DNA of 64,000 nucleotides from an uncultured Nonlabens sp. (GTDB lineage: Bacteria; Bacteroidota; Bacteroidia; Flavobacteriales; Flavobacteriaceae): NCBI GenBank assembly GCA_947491755.1, contig CANLKV010000003.1, positions 227,837 through 291,836 on the forward strand, read 5' to 3'. The notes under the pieces are model-generated. The model was not told the DNA's origin, did no database searches, and saw nothing but the letters and a program-made list of their open reading frames with translations. Position numbers and translations under genes: made by a program. Each line of letters starts with the position of its first letter. Position 1 is the stretch's first letter. Shown piece by piece: positions 55,828 to 64,000 of the stretch.

Positions 55828-56799
55828 TTACATAGACACGACTAGCAACTTCCCTGATCCCTTTGTACTACATTCCAGGTGGTTTATATCTGCTGGTATT
55901 AGGTAGGTCTGCGCATGCTTTATATAAAATTCTTCATCCTCATAATGCAAGGTGCTATGTGCACCCACATTTAATAGGATGGTAAAACTCTGTCCTGGTT
56001 TTAAACCGACGGGAGTTCTTTCTGTGAACTGTAAAAGATCAGTATTGAAGTAGCGCGACCGCTTTAATTCTTGTAATCCAGTAACCGTCCTATCGTGTGT
56101 TAATTGATAATTTTTTGCTGCAGAGTAATCGGCAGCTGCGATAGATTCTTGAATATGCAGTTCTCTAGATTCTCCTTGATCATCCCTACGATCATAATCA
56201 TACACCCTGTAAGTAATATCGCTGGACTGCTGTATTTCAGCAAGAGTTATCCCAGCGCCTATAGCATGTACAAATCCTGGTGAGATAAAAAAGCTATCAC
56301 CTTTTTTTACTTTTTTATAGTTAAGTAAAGCAGTGAGGTTGTTGTTTTGTATCGCTTCCGCGAAAGCGTGCTCATCACAGTCCTCTTTAAAACCTAGAAC
56401 CAGTTGTGAATCTGGGGAGGCATCCATGATGTACCACATTTCTGTCTTTCCAGGGCTATTATGCATGGTCGATGCAAGATGGTCATCAGGATGCAGCTGA
56501 ATCGATAGATCCTGGGCTGCATCAATAAACTTTATCAATATAGGAAATGATGTGCCGTGATGTTTAAAAACCTGAGGGCCCATCACAGCTGACCCATGGC
56601 TTTCCAGTAACCACTTTAAAGATTTACCCTTCCAGCGGCCATTACTTATGATTGAAATGTCTGTATAAACGTCACTTAATTCCCAACTCTCTCCTAGTTT
56701 TTTAATAGGTGGATTAATATTTTTTAGAGAATTGAGTTGCTCACCTCCCCAAATTTTCTCCTTATAAATAGGATCAAATGTTAAAGGATAACTTTTCAT
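55828..56799 (-). CDS. manA: Mannose-6-phosphate isomerase, class I
   Basis: A 323-aa zinc enzyme that interconverts mannose-6-phosphate and fructose-6-phosphate, feeding sugar nucleotide synthesis. Visible features: EKIWGGEQL at the N-terminus, the zinc site QLHPDDHLAS, ISPGFVHAIGAGITLAEIQQSSDITYRVYDYDR and the C-terminal cupin. A palindrome copy with one mismatch encodes EHAFAEAIQ. The start overlaps the queD stop codon by 1 bp, so it is the third gene of an idi-queD-manA operon. Confidence 0.93.
   Translation of the reverse strand: MKSYPLTFDPIYKEKIWGGEQLNSLKNINPPIKKLGESWELSDVYTDISIISNGRWKGKSLKWLLESHGSAVMGPQVFKHHGTSFPILIKFIDAAQDLSIQLHPDDHLASTMHNSPGKTEMWYIMDASPDSQLVLGFKEDCDEHAFAEAIQNNNLTALLNYKKVKKGDSFFISPGFVHAIGAGITLAEIQQSSDITYRVYDYDRRDDQGESRELHIQESIAAADYSAAKNYQLTHDRTVTGLQELKRSRYFNTDLLQFTERTPVGLKPGQSFTILLNVGAHSTLHYEDEEFYIKHAQTYLIPADINHLECSTKGSGKLLVVSM
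56353..56368. repeat. Palindrome copy 14, one mismatch, inside manA
   Basis: CGCTTCCGCGAAAGCG (T to C at position 6) inside the coding sequence, read as His-Ala-Phe-Ala-Glu-Ala. Confidence 0.85.
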
Positions 56800-57209
56800 T
56801 AATCGCCTTTATAGACTACAAAGTTGCGGGCGGTCTCAAATAATTTAACTTCTAGATCATATTTAGGATCCAGCTGTTTTTTGATCTTGTGATAAATCAC
56901 ATAAGCAATATGCTCTGCAGTGGGATTAAGATCTTTAAACTCTGGAACTTCTTTGTTTAAATTTTTGTGATCTAGAGCATCTTCTACATGTTCTTTTATA
57001 ATATCCTTTAAAATCTTAAGATCGATTAAAAAACCTGTTTCTGGATCTACCTCTCCAGAGACGCCCACTTCAAGATCGTAGTTGTGACCATGGTAATGTG
57101 GATTACTGCATTTGCCAAATACTTGATAGTTTTTCTGATCGTCCCAGTCTGGACGATACAAGCGATGTGCAGCGTTAAAATGTGCTTTTCTATAGGCGGT
57201 TAATCTCAT
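56799..57209 (-). CDS. queD: 6-pyruvoyl tetrahydropterin synthase / QueD family
   Basis: A 136-aa T-fold enzyme. The zinc His residues are in AHFNAAHRL and HYHGHNY, and the catalytic Cys is in FGKCSNPHYHGHN. In bacteria with QueE this protein usually makes 6-carboxy-5,6,7,8-tetrahydropterin from the FolE product on the way to queuosine. It overlaps idi by 4 bp (ATGA) and manA by 1 bp. QueD rather than a true PTPS is favoured because queE is nearby in the genome. Confidence 0.9.
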   Translation of the reverse strand: MRLTAYRKAHFNAAHRLYRPDWDDQKNYQVFGKCSNPHYHGHNYDLEVGVSGEVDPETGFLIDLKILKDIIKEHVEDALDHKNLNKEVPEFKDLNPTAEHIAYVIYHKIKKQLDPKYDLEVKLFETARNFVVYKGD

Positions 57210-57718
57210 GATATGTGTTTATAGTATTTGTCAAAAATGATCTTAAACCATTCCGTATAGAGTTGTGGTCGCTGCGCTATATCTTTCTTAACACTGGCGG
57301 CATCCATCCATTTCCAATCGGCAGCCTCATCTGGATTTAAATTAGGAGTACCATTGAACGACCCAACCATAACATGATCAAATTCATGTTCTGTCAGACC
57401 GTTGTCAAATGGAGCAATGTAAATAAAGTTAAACAGCTCTTTGAGCTCTGTTTGAAAGCCCATCTCCTCCATCAGCCGGCGTTTGCCTGCCTCTATATTA
57501 GACTCGCCTTCTCTTTGATGACTGCAGCAGGTGTTAGTCCATAGCCCAGGAGAGTGATATTTATTGTGAGCTCGCTGCTGTAGCATTATTTCGTTTTTAT
57601 CATTTAAAACAAAAACAGAGAACGCTCTGTGTAGCAGCGCTTTTTCGTGCGCTTCTATTTTTTCCATGAGCCCTATTTGCTCATCGTTCTCATTTACAAG
57701 TATAACTTTCTCTTCCAA
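57206..57718 (-). CDS. idi: Isopentenyl-diphosphate delta-isomerase, type I
   Basis: A 170-aa Nudix-fold enzyme that interconverts IPP and DMAPP for isoprenoid synthesis. Visible features: the catalytic Cys in TNTCCSHQ, HRAFSVFVLND, EAGKRRLMEEMGF (Nudix-like box) and the Glu in EHEFDHVMVG. A longer frame begins with ATG at 57823, but homologues start at EEKVILVNENDEQIG, which fits TTG at 57718 and the usual length. The longer start would also run into the divergent prfC promoter. Confidence 0.9.
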   Translation of the reverse strand: MEEKVILVNENDEQIGLMEKIEAHEKALLHRAFSVFVLNDKNEIMLQQRAHNKYHSPGLWTNTCCSHQREGESNIEAGKRRLMEEMGFQTELKELFNFIYIAPFDNGLTEHEFDHVMVGSFNGTPNLNPDEAADWKWMDAASVKKDIAQRPQLYTEWFKIIFDKYYKHIS

Positions 57719-57829
57719 ATCTTTTCTTTCAAATCCAAAAATACGAAAGGATGCGTTAGCACAAAATAGCAAGGACTCACAGAGTTCTGTTAATACTATC
57801 CTGTTTATTAAAGAACCAGCCAATAAATG

Positions 57830-57837
57830 TATTTTTG
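57830..57837 (+). promoter_or_regulatory. Possible -7 box for prfC
   Basis: TATTTTTG matches TAnnTTTG. It lies 18 bp before the prfC ATG at 57856. It covers a TTG at 57835 that could otherwise be taken as the start, so it argues for the ATG. Confidence 0.4.
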
Positions 57838-57855
57838 CAGTCGATTGAAATTACT

Positions 57856-59457
57856 ATGAAGTTTAAAGATCAAATTGCCCGCAGAAGAACCTTCGGTATT
57901 ATTTCTCACCCTGACGCGGGTAAAACAACTCTTACAGAAAAATTACTGCTTTATGGAGGCGCTATTCAAGAGGCCGGCGCAGTAAAGTCTAACAAAATAA
58001 AAAAAGGTGCTGCGAGTGACTTTATGGAAATAGAACGCCAGCGTGGTATATCTGTTGCCACCTCTGTCCTTGCATTTGAGTACAACAATAAAAAGATTAA
58101 CATACTTGACACTCCAGGTCACAAAGATTTTGCCGAGGATACGTTTAGAACATTGACAGCAGTAGATAGCGTTATTGTTGTTATCGATGTCGCAAAAGGT
58201 GTTGAGGAACAAACTGAAAAACTGGTGGAGGTGTGCCGCATGCGCAACATACCTATCATCGTTTTTATCAATAAAATGGACCGTGAAGGTAAGGATGCTT
58301 TTGATCTGATGGATGAAATCGAGCAGAAGTTGCACCTGCGGGTGACACCGCTTAGTTTTCCTATAGGCATGGGATACGACCTTAAGGGGATCTATAATTT
58401 ACAAAAGAAAAATGTCAACCTATTTACAGGAGACTCTGTCAAGCAGCACAAAAATTTGATTTCTATCAATGACCTTAATGATCCTCAACTGGGTCAGCTG
58501 GTAGGAGAAAAAGCAGCAAATACGCTGCGCGACGAGCTGGAACTGGTAGAAGGCATTTATCCAGATTACGATAGGCAAGAGTACCTTGACGGCAAGTTGC
58601 AACCCGTATTTTTCGGCAGTGCACTACACAACTTTGGCGTTAAAGAACTTCTAGATGGATTCATTGATATTGCTCCGGCTCCACGATCAAAAAATGCTGA
58701 GGAGCGATTAGTGCATCCAGACGAGAAAGAGTTTAGCGGTTTTGTATTTAAAATACATGCTAATATGGATCCTAGACACCGTGATCGACTGGCTTTTGTT
58801 AAGGTAGTTAGTGGTGTTTTTGAACGCAACACAGCCTATAAACATGTACGACTCAATAAAAACCTAAAATTTTCTAGCCCTAATGCTTTTTTTGCAGAGA
58901 AAAAAGAAATCGTGGATGAGTCATTTCCTGGGGATATAGTGGGACTGCATGATACCGGCAATTTTAAGATAGGAGACACGTTAACCGCAGGCGAAGATTT
59001 GCATTATAAGGGGATTCCATCATTTTCTCCAGAGCATTTTAGATATATCAATAATGCCGATCCCATGAAGTCTAAGCAACTGGCCAAAGGGATCGATCAA
59101 CTCATGGACGAGGGTGTGGCACAATTATTCACATTAGAGCTTAATGGCCGTAAAGTCATAGGCACAGTAGGTGCATTGCAATTTGAAGTAATTCAATACC
59201 GTCTAGAGCACGAGTATGGAGCTACTTGCTCTTATGAAAACCTAAATGTGCATAAGGCGTGCTGGGTTGATCCAAAAGATCCTGATAATGAGGAATTCAA
59301 AGACTTTAAAAGAGTAAAGGCAAAATTCCTTGCTCATGATAAACGAGGCCAGCTGGTGTTTTTTGCAGACTCTGCGTTCTCTTTACAAATGACACAACAA
59401 AAATACCCTAGTATCAAGTTCCACTTTGTATCAGAATTTGATAGCGTATCTGGTTGA
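57856..59457 (+). CDS. prfC: Peptide chain release factor 3
   Basis: A 533-aa translational GTPase that frees RF1/RF2 from the ribosome after peptide release. G motifs: SHPDAGKTT (G1, about 19-27), DTPGHKDF (G3) and FINKMDR (G4). Domains II and III follow, with FSGFVFKIHANMDPRHRDR. Full length for RF3. It is divergent from idi, and a strong terminator follows. Confidence 0.97.
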   Translation: MKFKDQIARRRTFGIISHPDAGKTTLTEKLLLYGGAIQEAGAVKSNKIKKGAASDFMEIERQRGISVATSVLAFEYNNKKINILDTPGHKDFAEDTFRTLTAVDSVIVVIDVAKGVEEQTEKLVEVCRMRNIPIIVFINKMDREGKDAFDLMDEIEQKLHLRVTPLSFPIGMGYDLKGIYNLQKKNVNLFTGDSVKQHKNLISINDLNDPQLGQLVGEKAANTLRDELELVEGIYPDYDRQEYLDGKLQPVFFGSALHNFGVKELLDGFIDIAPAPRSKNAEERLVHPDEKEFSGFVFKIHANMDPRHRDRLAFVKVVSGVFERNTAYKHVRLNKNLKFSSPNAFFAEKKEIVDESFPGDIVGLHDTGNFKIGDTLTAGEDLHYKGIPSFSPEHFRYINNADPMKSKQLAKGIDQLMDEGVAQLFTLELNGRKVIGTVGALQFEVIQYRLEHEYGATCSYENLNVHKACWVDPKDPDNEEFKDFKRVKAKFLAHDKRGQLVFFADSAFSLQMTQQKYPSIKFHFVSEFDSVSG

Positions 59458-59533
59458 TTGGGTTAACCATATCAATTCATATCATGGTAGCAGTATGAAT
59501 TTAATCCGAATAACATCTATTAAATCATAAGAT

Positions 59534-59566
59534 AAAAAAATGGCTTCCAATGGAAGCCATTTTTTT
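59534..59566. terminator. Two-way terminator between prfC and the OmpA gene
   Basis: A 15-bp perfect stem (AAAAAAATGGCTTCC with GGAAGCCATTTTTTT) around AAT. The two genes converge here. Confidence 0.92.
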
Positions 59567-59586
59567 AATTCCTATTATAAAATAAA

Positions 59587-61569
59587 TCAGTCACAATCAG
59601 CATAATTGTCTAATCCAGTAACAATAAACTCTGATCTACGGTTTAATTGATGCTGTGCTGCAGTACATGCAACACCATTAGAACAGTTATTAACTAACTG
59701 ACTCTCTCCATATCCTTTTGCTGTTATACGGCTTGCGTCAATACCTTTATCAATTAACCAGCTTCTCGTGCTTTGAGCTCTGCGCTCTGATAGAGCCATG
59801 TTATATGCGTCATCTGCACGACTGTCCGTATGTGATCTAATATCGATTTTTGTTTGTGGGTACAATTCTAAAAATGCCTGAATTTTTGCCAGCTCTTCCG
59901 CAGCATCATTTCTAATGAACGACTTATCAAAATCAAAATAGATTTGCTCAATGTCTAGAATTTCTGCAAGGTCATCACACTCCAACACAGGAATTGAAGG
60001 GTCGATAAGTGACAATGACATGGTCATGGTTTTACTCTCTGCAGGCGTATTGAACAATTGTTCTGTTCTCGTATAATTATCCTTTGAAGCTCGTATAAAA
60101 TACTGCATATCACAATTCACTTTGAGCTGATAAGCTCCCTGCGCATCGGTTACAGCTGTATCTACCTGATTATTGTTGCGATCTACTACCGTGACGGTGA
60201 CATCTGATAATGGTTTACCAGAACGTTCCTCTGTTACTATTCCCTCTAACAGGACTTCGCAAGGTGTTTTTTCCTCAATTCTTGTAAAGCGGTAAATATC
60301 GTCGCCACCCATACCACCACTGCGGTTGGATGTGAAATAACCCAGATTTGTATCGGTATCGATGATAAACCCAAAGTCATCAAATGAAGTATTTATAGGT
60401 CTACCTACATTAACAACGGTTCCCATGGATCCGTCCTCGTATATCTTGCTAGAAAAAACATCCAGCCCGCCTAGACCAGAATGTCCTGTACTTGCAAAAT
60501 AGAGCACATTGTTTTTGCTTACAAATGGAAAAGTTTCCCGTCCATGTGTATTAATTGATGTAAGATTGCGTGGATTACTCAGGCTACCATCTGCAGCAAC
60601 ATCTGCCACCCATATATCTGACCGTGTAAATTCTTCATCTACATCATAACCCACACTACCCTCTCTATCACTTACAAAAAATAATTTGGTTCCATCTGGG
60701 CTTAGTGCTGGATGTGCTGTATTATAAGCGTCATCATTTATACTTACACTTTCTGGATTGCTCCACCCATCTTCAGTTTTAATGGAGCGGTAGATTTTCA
60801 GTTTAGTGAAGCCGTCCTCATCCTCAAGTAATTTACCGTCTTGTGAATTATTTCTCGTGAAATAAACTGCATCACCATCAACTGTAAAGGTGGCCGTACT
60901 TTCATGCCAATCAGAATTTAAATTACTATTAAAACGTTCCAAGTCAAATAGCGTCCCATCTAGATTTGCGTTTGCTACATACAATTGCAAAAATGCTTGC
61001 TCATTCCAGTCATGCACTCTTTTTATAAAGGAACCCGTGTCGCGTGCTGTTGCAAAAACTACTTTATTGCCATAATAAGACGGACCCATATCTGCTGTGA
61101 ATGAATTGATCTCTCGCGCATTTTCTATAGTAAACCTGCCAGATTGCATGTCGATAATTCTGGCATAATCAGGCTGCGATTTATAAATTTCAGCTAGACC
61201 ACCTGCTCCCTCTATAGAACCTAACTGGTCTAGTAAAGCATTTGCTTCATCATACTTTGAAACCGATTTTAAGGATTGAGCATGTCTAAAATAATATTCT
61301 GGCTCAATACTATCGCTGTATTTTTCAAACAACTTGCTATACCACACGTTACTCTCTTGCAGGTCGTCATTGAAATAATAGGTATCTGCAAGTTTCTGTA
61401 AGATCTCCTGCGTTTCATTACCGTTCTCGACGATCTTCAAATAGAGCTTTTGGGCATCCATAAAGGCAAGATTAGAATATTTTTTATCGGCTCTATCTAC
61501 CTTGCGTTGCTGTGCTATGGATGGCATAGCGATCAGCGCGATCAATATAAAAAGTATATTTTTTATCAT
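59587..61569 (-). CDS. OmpA-family outer-membrane protein with PD40 repeats
   Basis: A 660-aa envelope protein. Order: signal peptide (ending IAQQR); TPR-like helices (about 25-110); WD40-like PD40 beta-propeller repeats such as AHPALSPDGTKLFFVSDREG (about 180-420); a carboxypeptidase-regulatory-like domain (VTVVDRNNNQVDTAVTDAQGAY); and a C-terminal OmpA domain (YFDFDKSFIRN, DIRSHTDSRADDAYN, SERRAQS) that binds peptidoglycan. This layout is typical of the OmpA protein encoded beside porP/sprF and a large T9SS cargo, probably anchoring the adhesin system to the wall. Confidence 0.92.
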   Translation of the reverse strand: MIKNILFILIALIAMPSIAQQRKVDRADKKYSNLAFMDAQKLYLKIVENGNETQEILQKLADTYYFNDDLQESNVWYSKLFEKYSDSIEPEYYFRHAQSLKSVSKYDEANALLDQLGSIEGAGGLAEIYKSQPDYARIIDMQSGRFTIENAREINSFTADMGPSYYGNKVVFATARDTGSFIKRVHDWNEQAFLQLYVANANLDGTLFDLERFNSNLNSDWHESTATFTVDGDAVYFTRNNSQDGKLLEDEDGFTKLKIYRSIKTEDGWSNPESVSINDDAYNTAHPALSPDGTKLFFVSDREGSVGYDVDEEFTRSDIWVADVAADGSLSNPRNLTSINTHGRETFPFVSKNNVLYFASTGHSGLGGLDVFSSKIYEDGSMGTVVNVGRPINTSFDDFGFIIDTDTNLGYFTSNRSGGMGGDDIYRFTRIEEKTPCEVLLEGIVTEERSGKPLSDVTVTVVDRNNNQVDTAVTDAQGAYQLKVNCDMQYFIRASKDNYTRTEQLFNTPAESKTMTMSLSLIDPSIPVLECDDLAEILDIEQIYFDFDKSFIRNDAAEELAKIQAFLELYPQTKIDIRSHTDSRADDAYNMALSERRAQSTRSWLIDKGIDASRITAKGYGESQLVNNCSNGVACTAAQHQLNRRSEFIVTGLDNYADCD

Positions 61570-61587
61570 AATGTAAATATTCTACTA

Positions 61588-62517
61588 TTAGAAAAATCGT
61601 GGTGTAACTAACTTTTTAACACGATTGAATAACTCAAATCTCACAAAGAGCTCGTAACTACCATCGTTAAAAGTTGAATTACCTAGCTCTGTTGTTTCTC
61701 GATCATATGCAAATCCTATCATGGTTTGATCGCTCAACTGAAAGCCTACTAATCCTGTAACAGCGGCACTCCAGCGATAAGCAGCTCCTAGGGTTAGCTT
61801 TTCATGAATTAAAAAGTTAGCTGTTAGATCTACCTGTAATGGTGCACCTGTTACTACCTTTACAAGTGTTGCAGGTTTAAACTTGATATCATCATTAAGA
61901 TCAAATACATAACCAGCGGTAGCAAAATAGTGAATACGCTCTGTCGCTACAGAAACTGATCCACTGGTCCCAGAATTATCAAAGTGATCTGTGTTTAATA
62001 AATTAGGTGCACTTAAACCTACATAAAATTTATCAGTATGATAATACGCACCAACTCCTACAGTGGGTGATAGTTGATTATCAATATTTTGCTGCAATAA
62101 AATATCAGGATCTTGAGCATTTAAACGTTGAAAGTCAACATTTAAAACGTGGGCTCCAGCTTTAAGCCCAAAACTTAATTTACCGTTATAGCTTACCGGA
62201 ATACTATAGCTAATATCTGCAGCTACATATGTCTCATTTGTTGGTCCTAATGCGTCATTGACTAGACTCAAACCTAATCCCACTCTACTATTTTGAATAG
62301 GAGTGTTAATAGATAGCGACTGTGTTCTTGGTGCGCCATCTAGACCTACCCATTGACTGCGATGCAAACCTACGATACTAGTCACCCCTCGATTACCGGC
62401 ATAAGCTGGATTGATGACCACCGGGTTGTACATGTATTGACTGTATTGTGGATCTTGCTGTGCTGTTACCGCTTTCGCGAAAGCGAAAACAATGATTACC
62501 ATAAACAATTTCTTCAT
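61588..62517 (-). CDS. PorP/SprF family type IX secretion protein
   Basis: A 309-aa outer-membrane protein of the PorP/SprF family. The mature start QQDPQYSQYMYNPVVINPAYAGNRG is the family signature, followed by an all-beta barrel. SprF-type paralogues are needed to secrete or anchor large type B cargo such as SprB in Flavobacterium. The neighbouring gene on the right codes for such a cargo. A palindrome copy lies in the signal peptide and encodes AFAKA just before the cleavage site. The ATG at 62517 begins the signal peptide. Confidence 0.93.
   Translation of the reverse strand: MKKLFMVIIVFAFAKAVTAQQDPQYSQYMYNPVVINPAYAGNRGVTSIVGLHRSQWVGLDGAPRTQSLSINTPIQNSRVGLGLSLVNDALGPTNETYVAADISYSIPVSYNGKLSFGLKAGAHVLNVDFQRLNAQDPDILLQQNIDNQLSPTVGVGAYYHTDKFYVGLSAPNLLNTDHFDNSGTSGSVSVATERIHYFATAGYVFDLNDDIKFKPATLVKVVTGAPLQVDLTANFLIHEKLTLGAAYRWSAAVTGLVGFQLSDQTMIGFAYDRETTELGNSTFNDGSYELFVRFELFNRVKKLVTPRFF
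62470..62485. repeat. Palindrome copy 15, exact, inside the porP/sprF signal peptide
   Basis: CGCTTTCGCGAAAGCG encodes Ala-Phe-Ala-Lys-Ala in the C-terminal part of the signal peptide (VFAFAKAVTAQQ). Confidence 0.95.
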
Positions 62518-62566
62518 CTTGTATGTTTTTAAATTAACTGGGCACACATTATGGCACCCAGTTTAT

Positions 62567-64000
62567 TTACCTGTTTATATATAAATATCCTGCTAGGTGG
62601 ATGGATTGATTCTCGTCGTTGATATAATCAATAATGTAATAGTAGGTCCCGACTGGAAGCAATTCGCCTCTGGAAATATTTACCCTTCCGTCTGAAATAC
62701 CTGTGAAAACATTGGTTTGATTATCATATCCTGTAGTCTCAAAAACTTCTACACCCCATCGATTGTAAATCTTAACCGAGTTTTCAAAGTTTTCTATTCC
62801 TTCTAATAATAAGAAGTCATTATCTCCATCGTCATTAGGGGTCAAAACATTGAAGATTTCAATACCTCTCAAATCTGCATCTAGATAATCTGGAATACCA
62901 TCATTATCTGAGTCATCGTCTGTATAATCATCATTGTTGTTGTTATCCTCACGCTCAGTAGAGAATCCATCATTGTCGTCATCGGTATCACGATAATCTG
63001 GCTCTTCATCACCATCAGTGTTATTTAGACTTTCTGCCGGGCGATTCACTACAATAAATCCATTAGGATCTCCATAACCTGATGAATCTCCATCAAAGGC
63101 ATCATCGAGTCCGTCATTATCTACATCCTCACCAGAGCGTTCAAAATCAGGAAGACCATCGTTGTTGTAATCAAACCCTTCAACAAAGTCAGAGACGCCA
63201 TCATCATCAGAATCTAGATCTAAATAATCTGGTAGACCATCGTTGTCAAAATCTAATGGATCGATACCTGTGTCATCCCCTGGAGTTTCTTCATAAGCAT
63301 CATCCAGGCCATTGCCATCACTATCCACACCAGAAGGCTGAATGTAGCCCGCAGTAGTTTGTGCCTCCACATTATCTGGGATACCATCATTATCACTGTC
63401 CTGGTCAAAAGCGTCAATAACGCCATCCTCATCAGAATCGATTTCACCCTCAAGAATGTCGATTATTCCATCATTATCATCATCTATATCAAATACATCA
63501 GGAACACCATCGCCATCATTATCAAATAGAGCAGTGTAACCGTCTGCACGAGTGGTTATGGTTGCGCCTAATAATACACGTACAAAGAACTCTGGATCTG
63601 ACTCTATAGTTGTAAGAGTTACCTCTCCTGCATTACCAGGTATTGTTGTCTCGTCAACATCGACAGTGTACTCGCCTGTAGGTACAGTAATACTCCAGTT
63701 ACCAGTTGCATCAACGATTGCCGTTACAGTTTCATTAGACTCATTTGTAATGGTTACAATAGTTCCTGCTGTAAACAATGTATCTACTGATGGGTCATAT
63801 AGTCCGTTTTCATCTACGTCAACAAAAACAAATCCAGTCAAGGTTCCATTTGCTTGATAACCGTCTGCTGTAGAAGATACAGCTGTATCTATTATAACGA
63901 GAACTGTCTCTGGATCTGAACCTGTTGTTGTTAAGCTGTAACCTACTCCTGCGTTTGGCAAGGTCGTCTCATCCACATCTACCGTGTATTCTCCTACTGG
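62567..64000 (-). CDS. Large T9SS type B adhesin, C-terminal part (partial)
   Basis: The coding frame runs off the right edge, so only the last 478 residues are seen. A GTG at 63976 is an internal codon, since the frame continues upstream as PVGEYTVDV. From the N-terminal side: two SdrD-B-like beta repeats ([19 protein letters not shown] and [11 protein letters not shown]); a long Asp-rich series of thrombospondin type 3 calcium-binding repeats ([20 protein letters not shown] and relatives); and a CHU_C type IX sorting domain ([37 protein letters not shown]). It is a likely surface adhesin exported with the SprF-like protein beside it. Confidence 0.92.
   Translation of the reverse strand, partial: PVGEYTVDVDETTLPNAGVGYSLTTTGSDPETVLVIIDTAVSSTADGYQANGTLTGFVFVDVDENGLYDPSVDTLFTAGTIVTITNESNETVTAIVDATGNWSITVPTGEYTVDVDETTIPGNAGEVTLTTIESDPEFFVRVLLGATITTRADGYTALFDNDGDGVPDVFDIDDDNDGIIDILEGEIDSDEDGVIDAFDQDSDNDGIPDNVEAQTTAGYIQPSGVDSDGNGLDDAYEETPGDDTGIDPLDFDNDGLPDYLDLDSDDDGVSDFVEGFDYNNDGLPDFERSGEDVDNDGLDDAFDGDSSGYGDPNGFIVVNRPAESLNNTDGDEEPDYRDTDDDNDGFSTEREDNNNNDDYTDDDSDNDGIPDYLDADLRGIEIFNVLTPNDDGDNDFLLLEGIENFENSVKIYNRWGVEVFETTGYDNQTNVFTGISDGRVNISRGELLPVGTYYYIIDYINDENQSIHLAGYLYINR

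Noticed and set aside
57719..57823. A 35-codon N-terminal extension of idi starting with ATG at 57823
   Set aside because: It lies outside the family's usual length and inside the region needed for the divergent prfC promoter; the alignment to known Idi proteins begins at the TTG at 57718.
62870..63530. Tandem DNA repeat
   Set aside because: The similarity comes from Asp/Gly-rich thrombospondin type 3 protein repeats with varied codons, not from a DNA-level tandem array.
63974..63976. GTG at 63976 as the start of the last gene
   Set aside because: The frame stays open to the end of the window and the upstream codons continue a repeat seen again inside the protein, so the gene is partial.

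Overview
The window is 64 kb of chromosome from a marine-type member of the family Flavobacteriaceae (Bacteroidota). Supporting signs are PorP/SprF and CHU_C-type type IX secretion (T9SS) proteins, a fused SecDF, short eukaryote/archaeon-like ProRS, DUF4293, DUF2911 and DUF4369 proteins, a Rho with a long Asn/Lys/Arg-rich insert, TAnnTTTG-type -7 promoter boxes and a general lack of Shine-Dalgarno sequences. Genus is not certain; Nonlabens/Dokdonia-like is a guess. I see no rRNA, prophage, insertion sequence, CRISPR array or integrase. Most of the window is core genome.

Layout. 1-8.5 kb: phosphodiesterase, DUF4293 protein, rho, a coiled-coil membrane protein, rpsT, tRNA-Glu, proS, then a Gly/Phe/Trp-rich lipoprotein paired with a FadL-like porin. 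8.5-12.5 kb: a 1,332-aa secreted T9SS type B protein. 12.7-16.2 kb: folE, cysS, yidD, lgt. 16.6-23 kb: secDF, mdh, gyrB. 23-32 kb: DUF2911 protein, queE, HerA-like ATPase, lipoprotein plus hydrolase, DUF7218 protein, AI-2E transporter, ClpP-like protease, VOC protein, YkvA-like protein, amidohydrolase. 32-37.6 kb: outer-membrane barrels and a giant TPR protein. 37.7-46.4 kb: ftsE followed by a methyltransferase, four glycosyltransferases and a ketoisomerase-type cupin (surface glycan cluster), an acyltransferase E2, and a further glycosyltransferase next to recR. 47-55.8 kb: solute symporter, CoA-binding protein, FabH-like synthase, AlkB-like oxygenase, DUF2805 protein, an sdpR-sdpI-hydrolase operon with a clear operator, DUF819 and DUF4369 proteins. 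55.8-59.5 kb: idi-queD-manA operon and prfC. 59.6-64 kb: OmpA/PD40 protein, PorP/SprF and the C-terminal part of a large T9SS cargo adhesin that runs off the window.

The most unusual signal is not a gene. A 16-bp perfect palindrome, CGCTTTCGCGAAAGCG, occurs 13 times exactly, twice more with one mismatch and once with two. Seven copies lie between genes and eight good copies lie inside reading frames, where seven of the eight are read as Ala-Phe-Ala-Lys/Glu-Ala. The 15 good copies are spaced 2.2-7.4 kb apart, more evenly than random placement predicts. This resembles a genome-wide highly iterated palindrome or a dispersed protein-binding site (for nucleoid organisation, segregation or DNA uptake) that is tolerated inside genes in one preferred frame.

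Secondary points are a terminator-like hairpin inside the start of a hydrolase gene, a 9+4+9 bp operator in front of sdpR, an orphan terminator at 49.2 kb that may end an unannotated small RNA, an Asp-to-Asn change in the E2 active-site motif, and several convergent gene pairs that share stop-codon bases.
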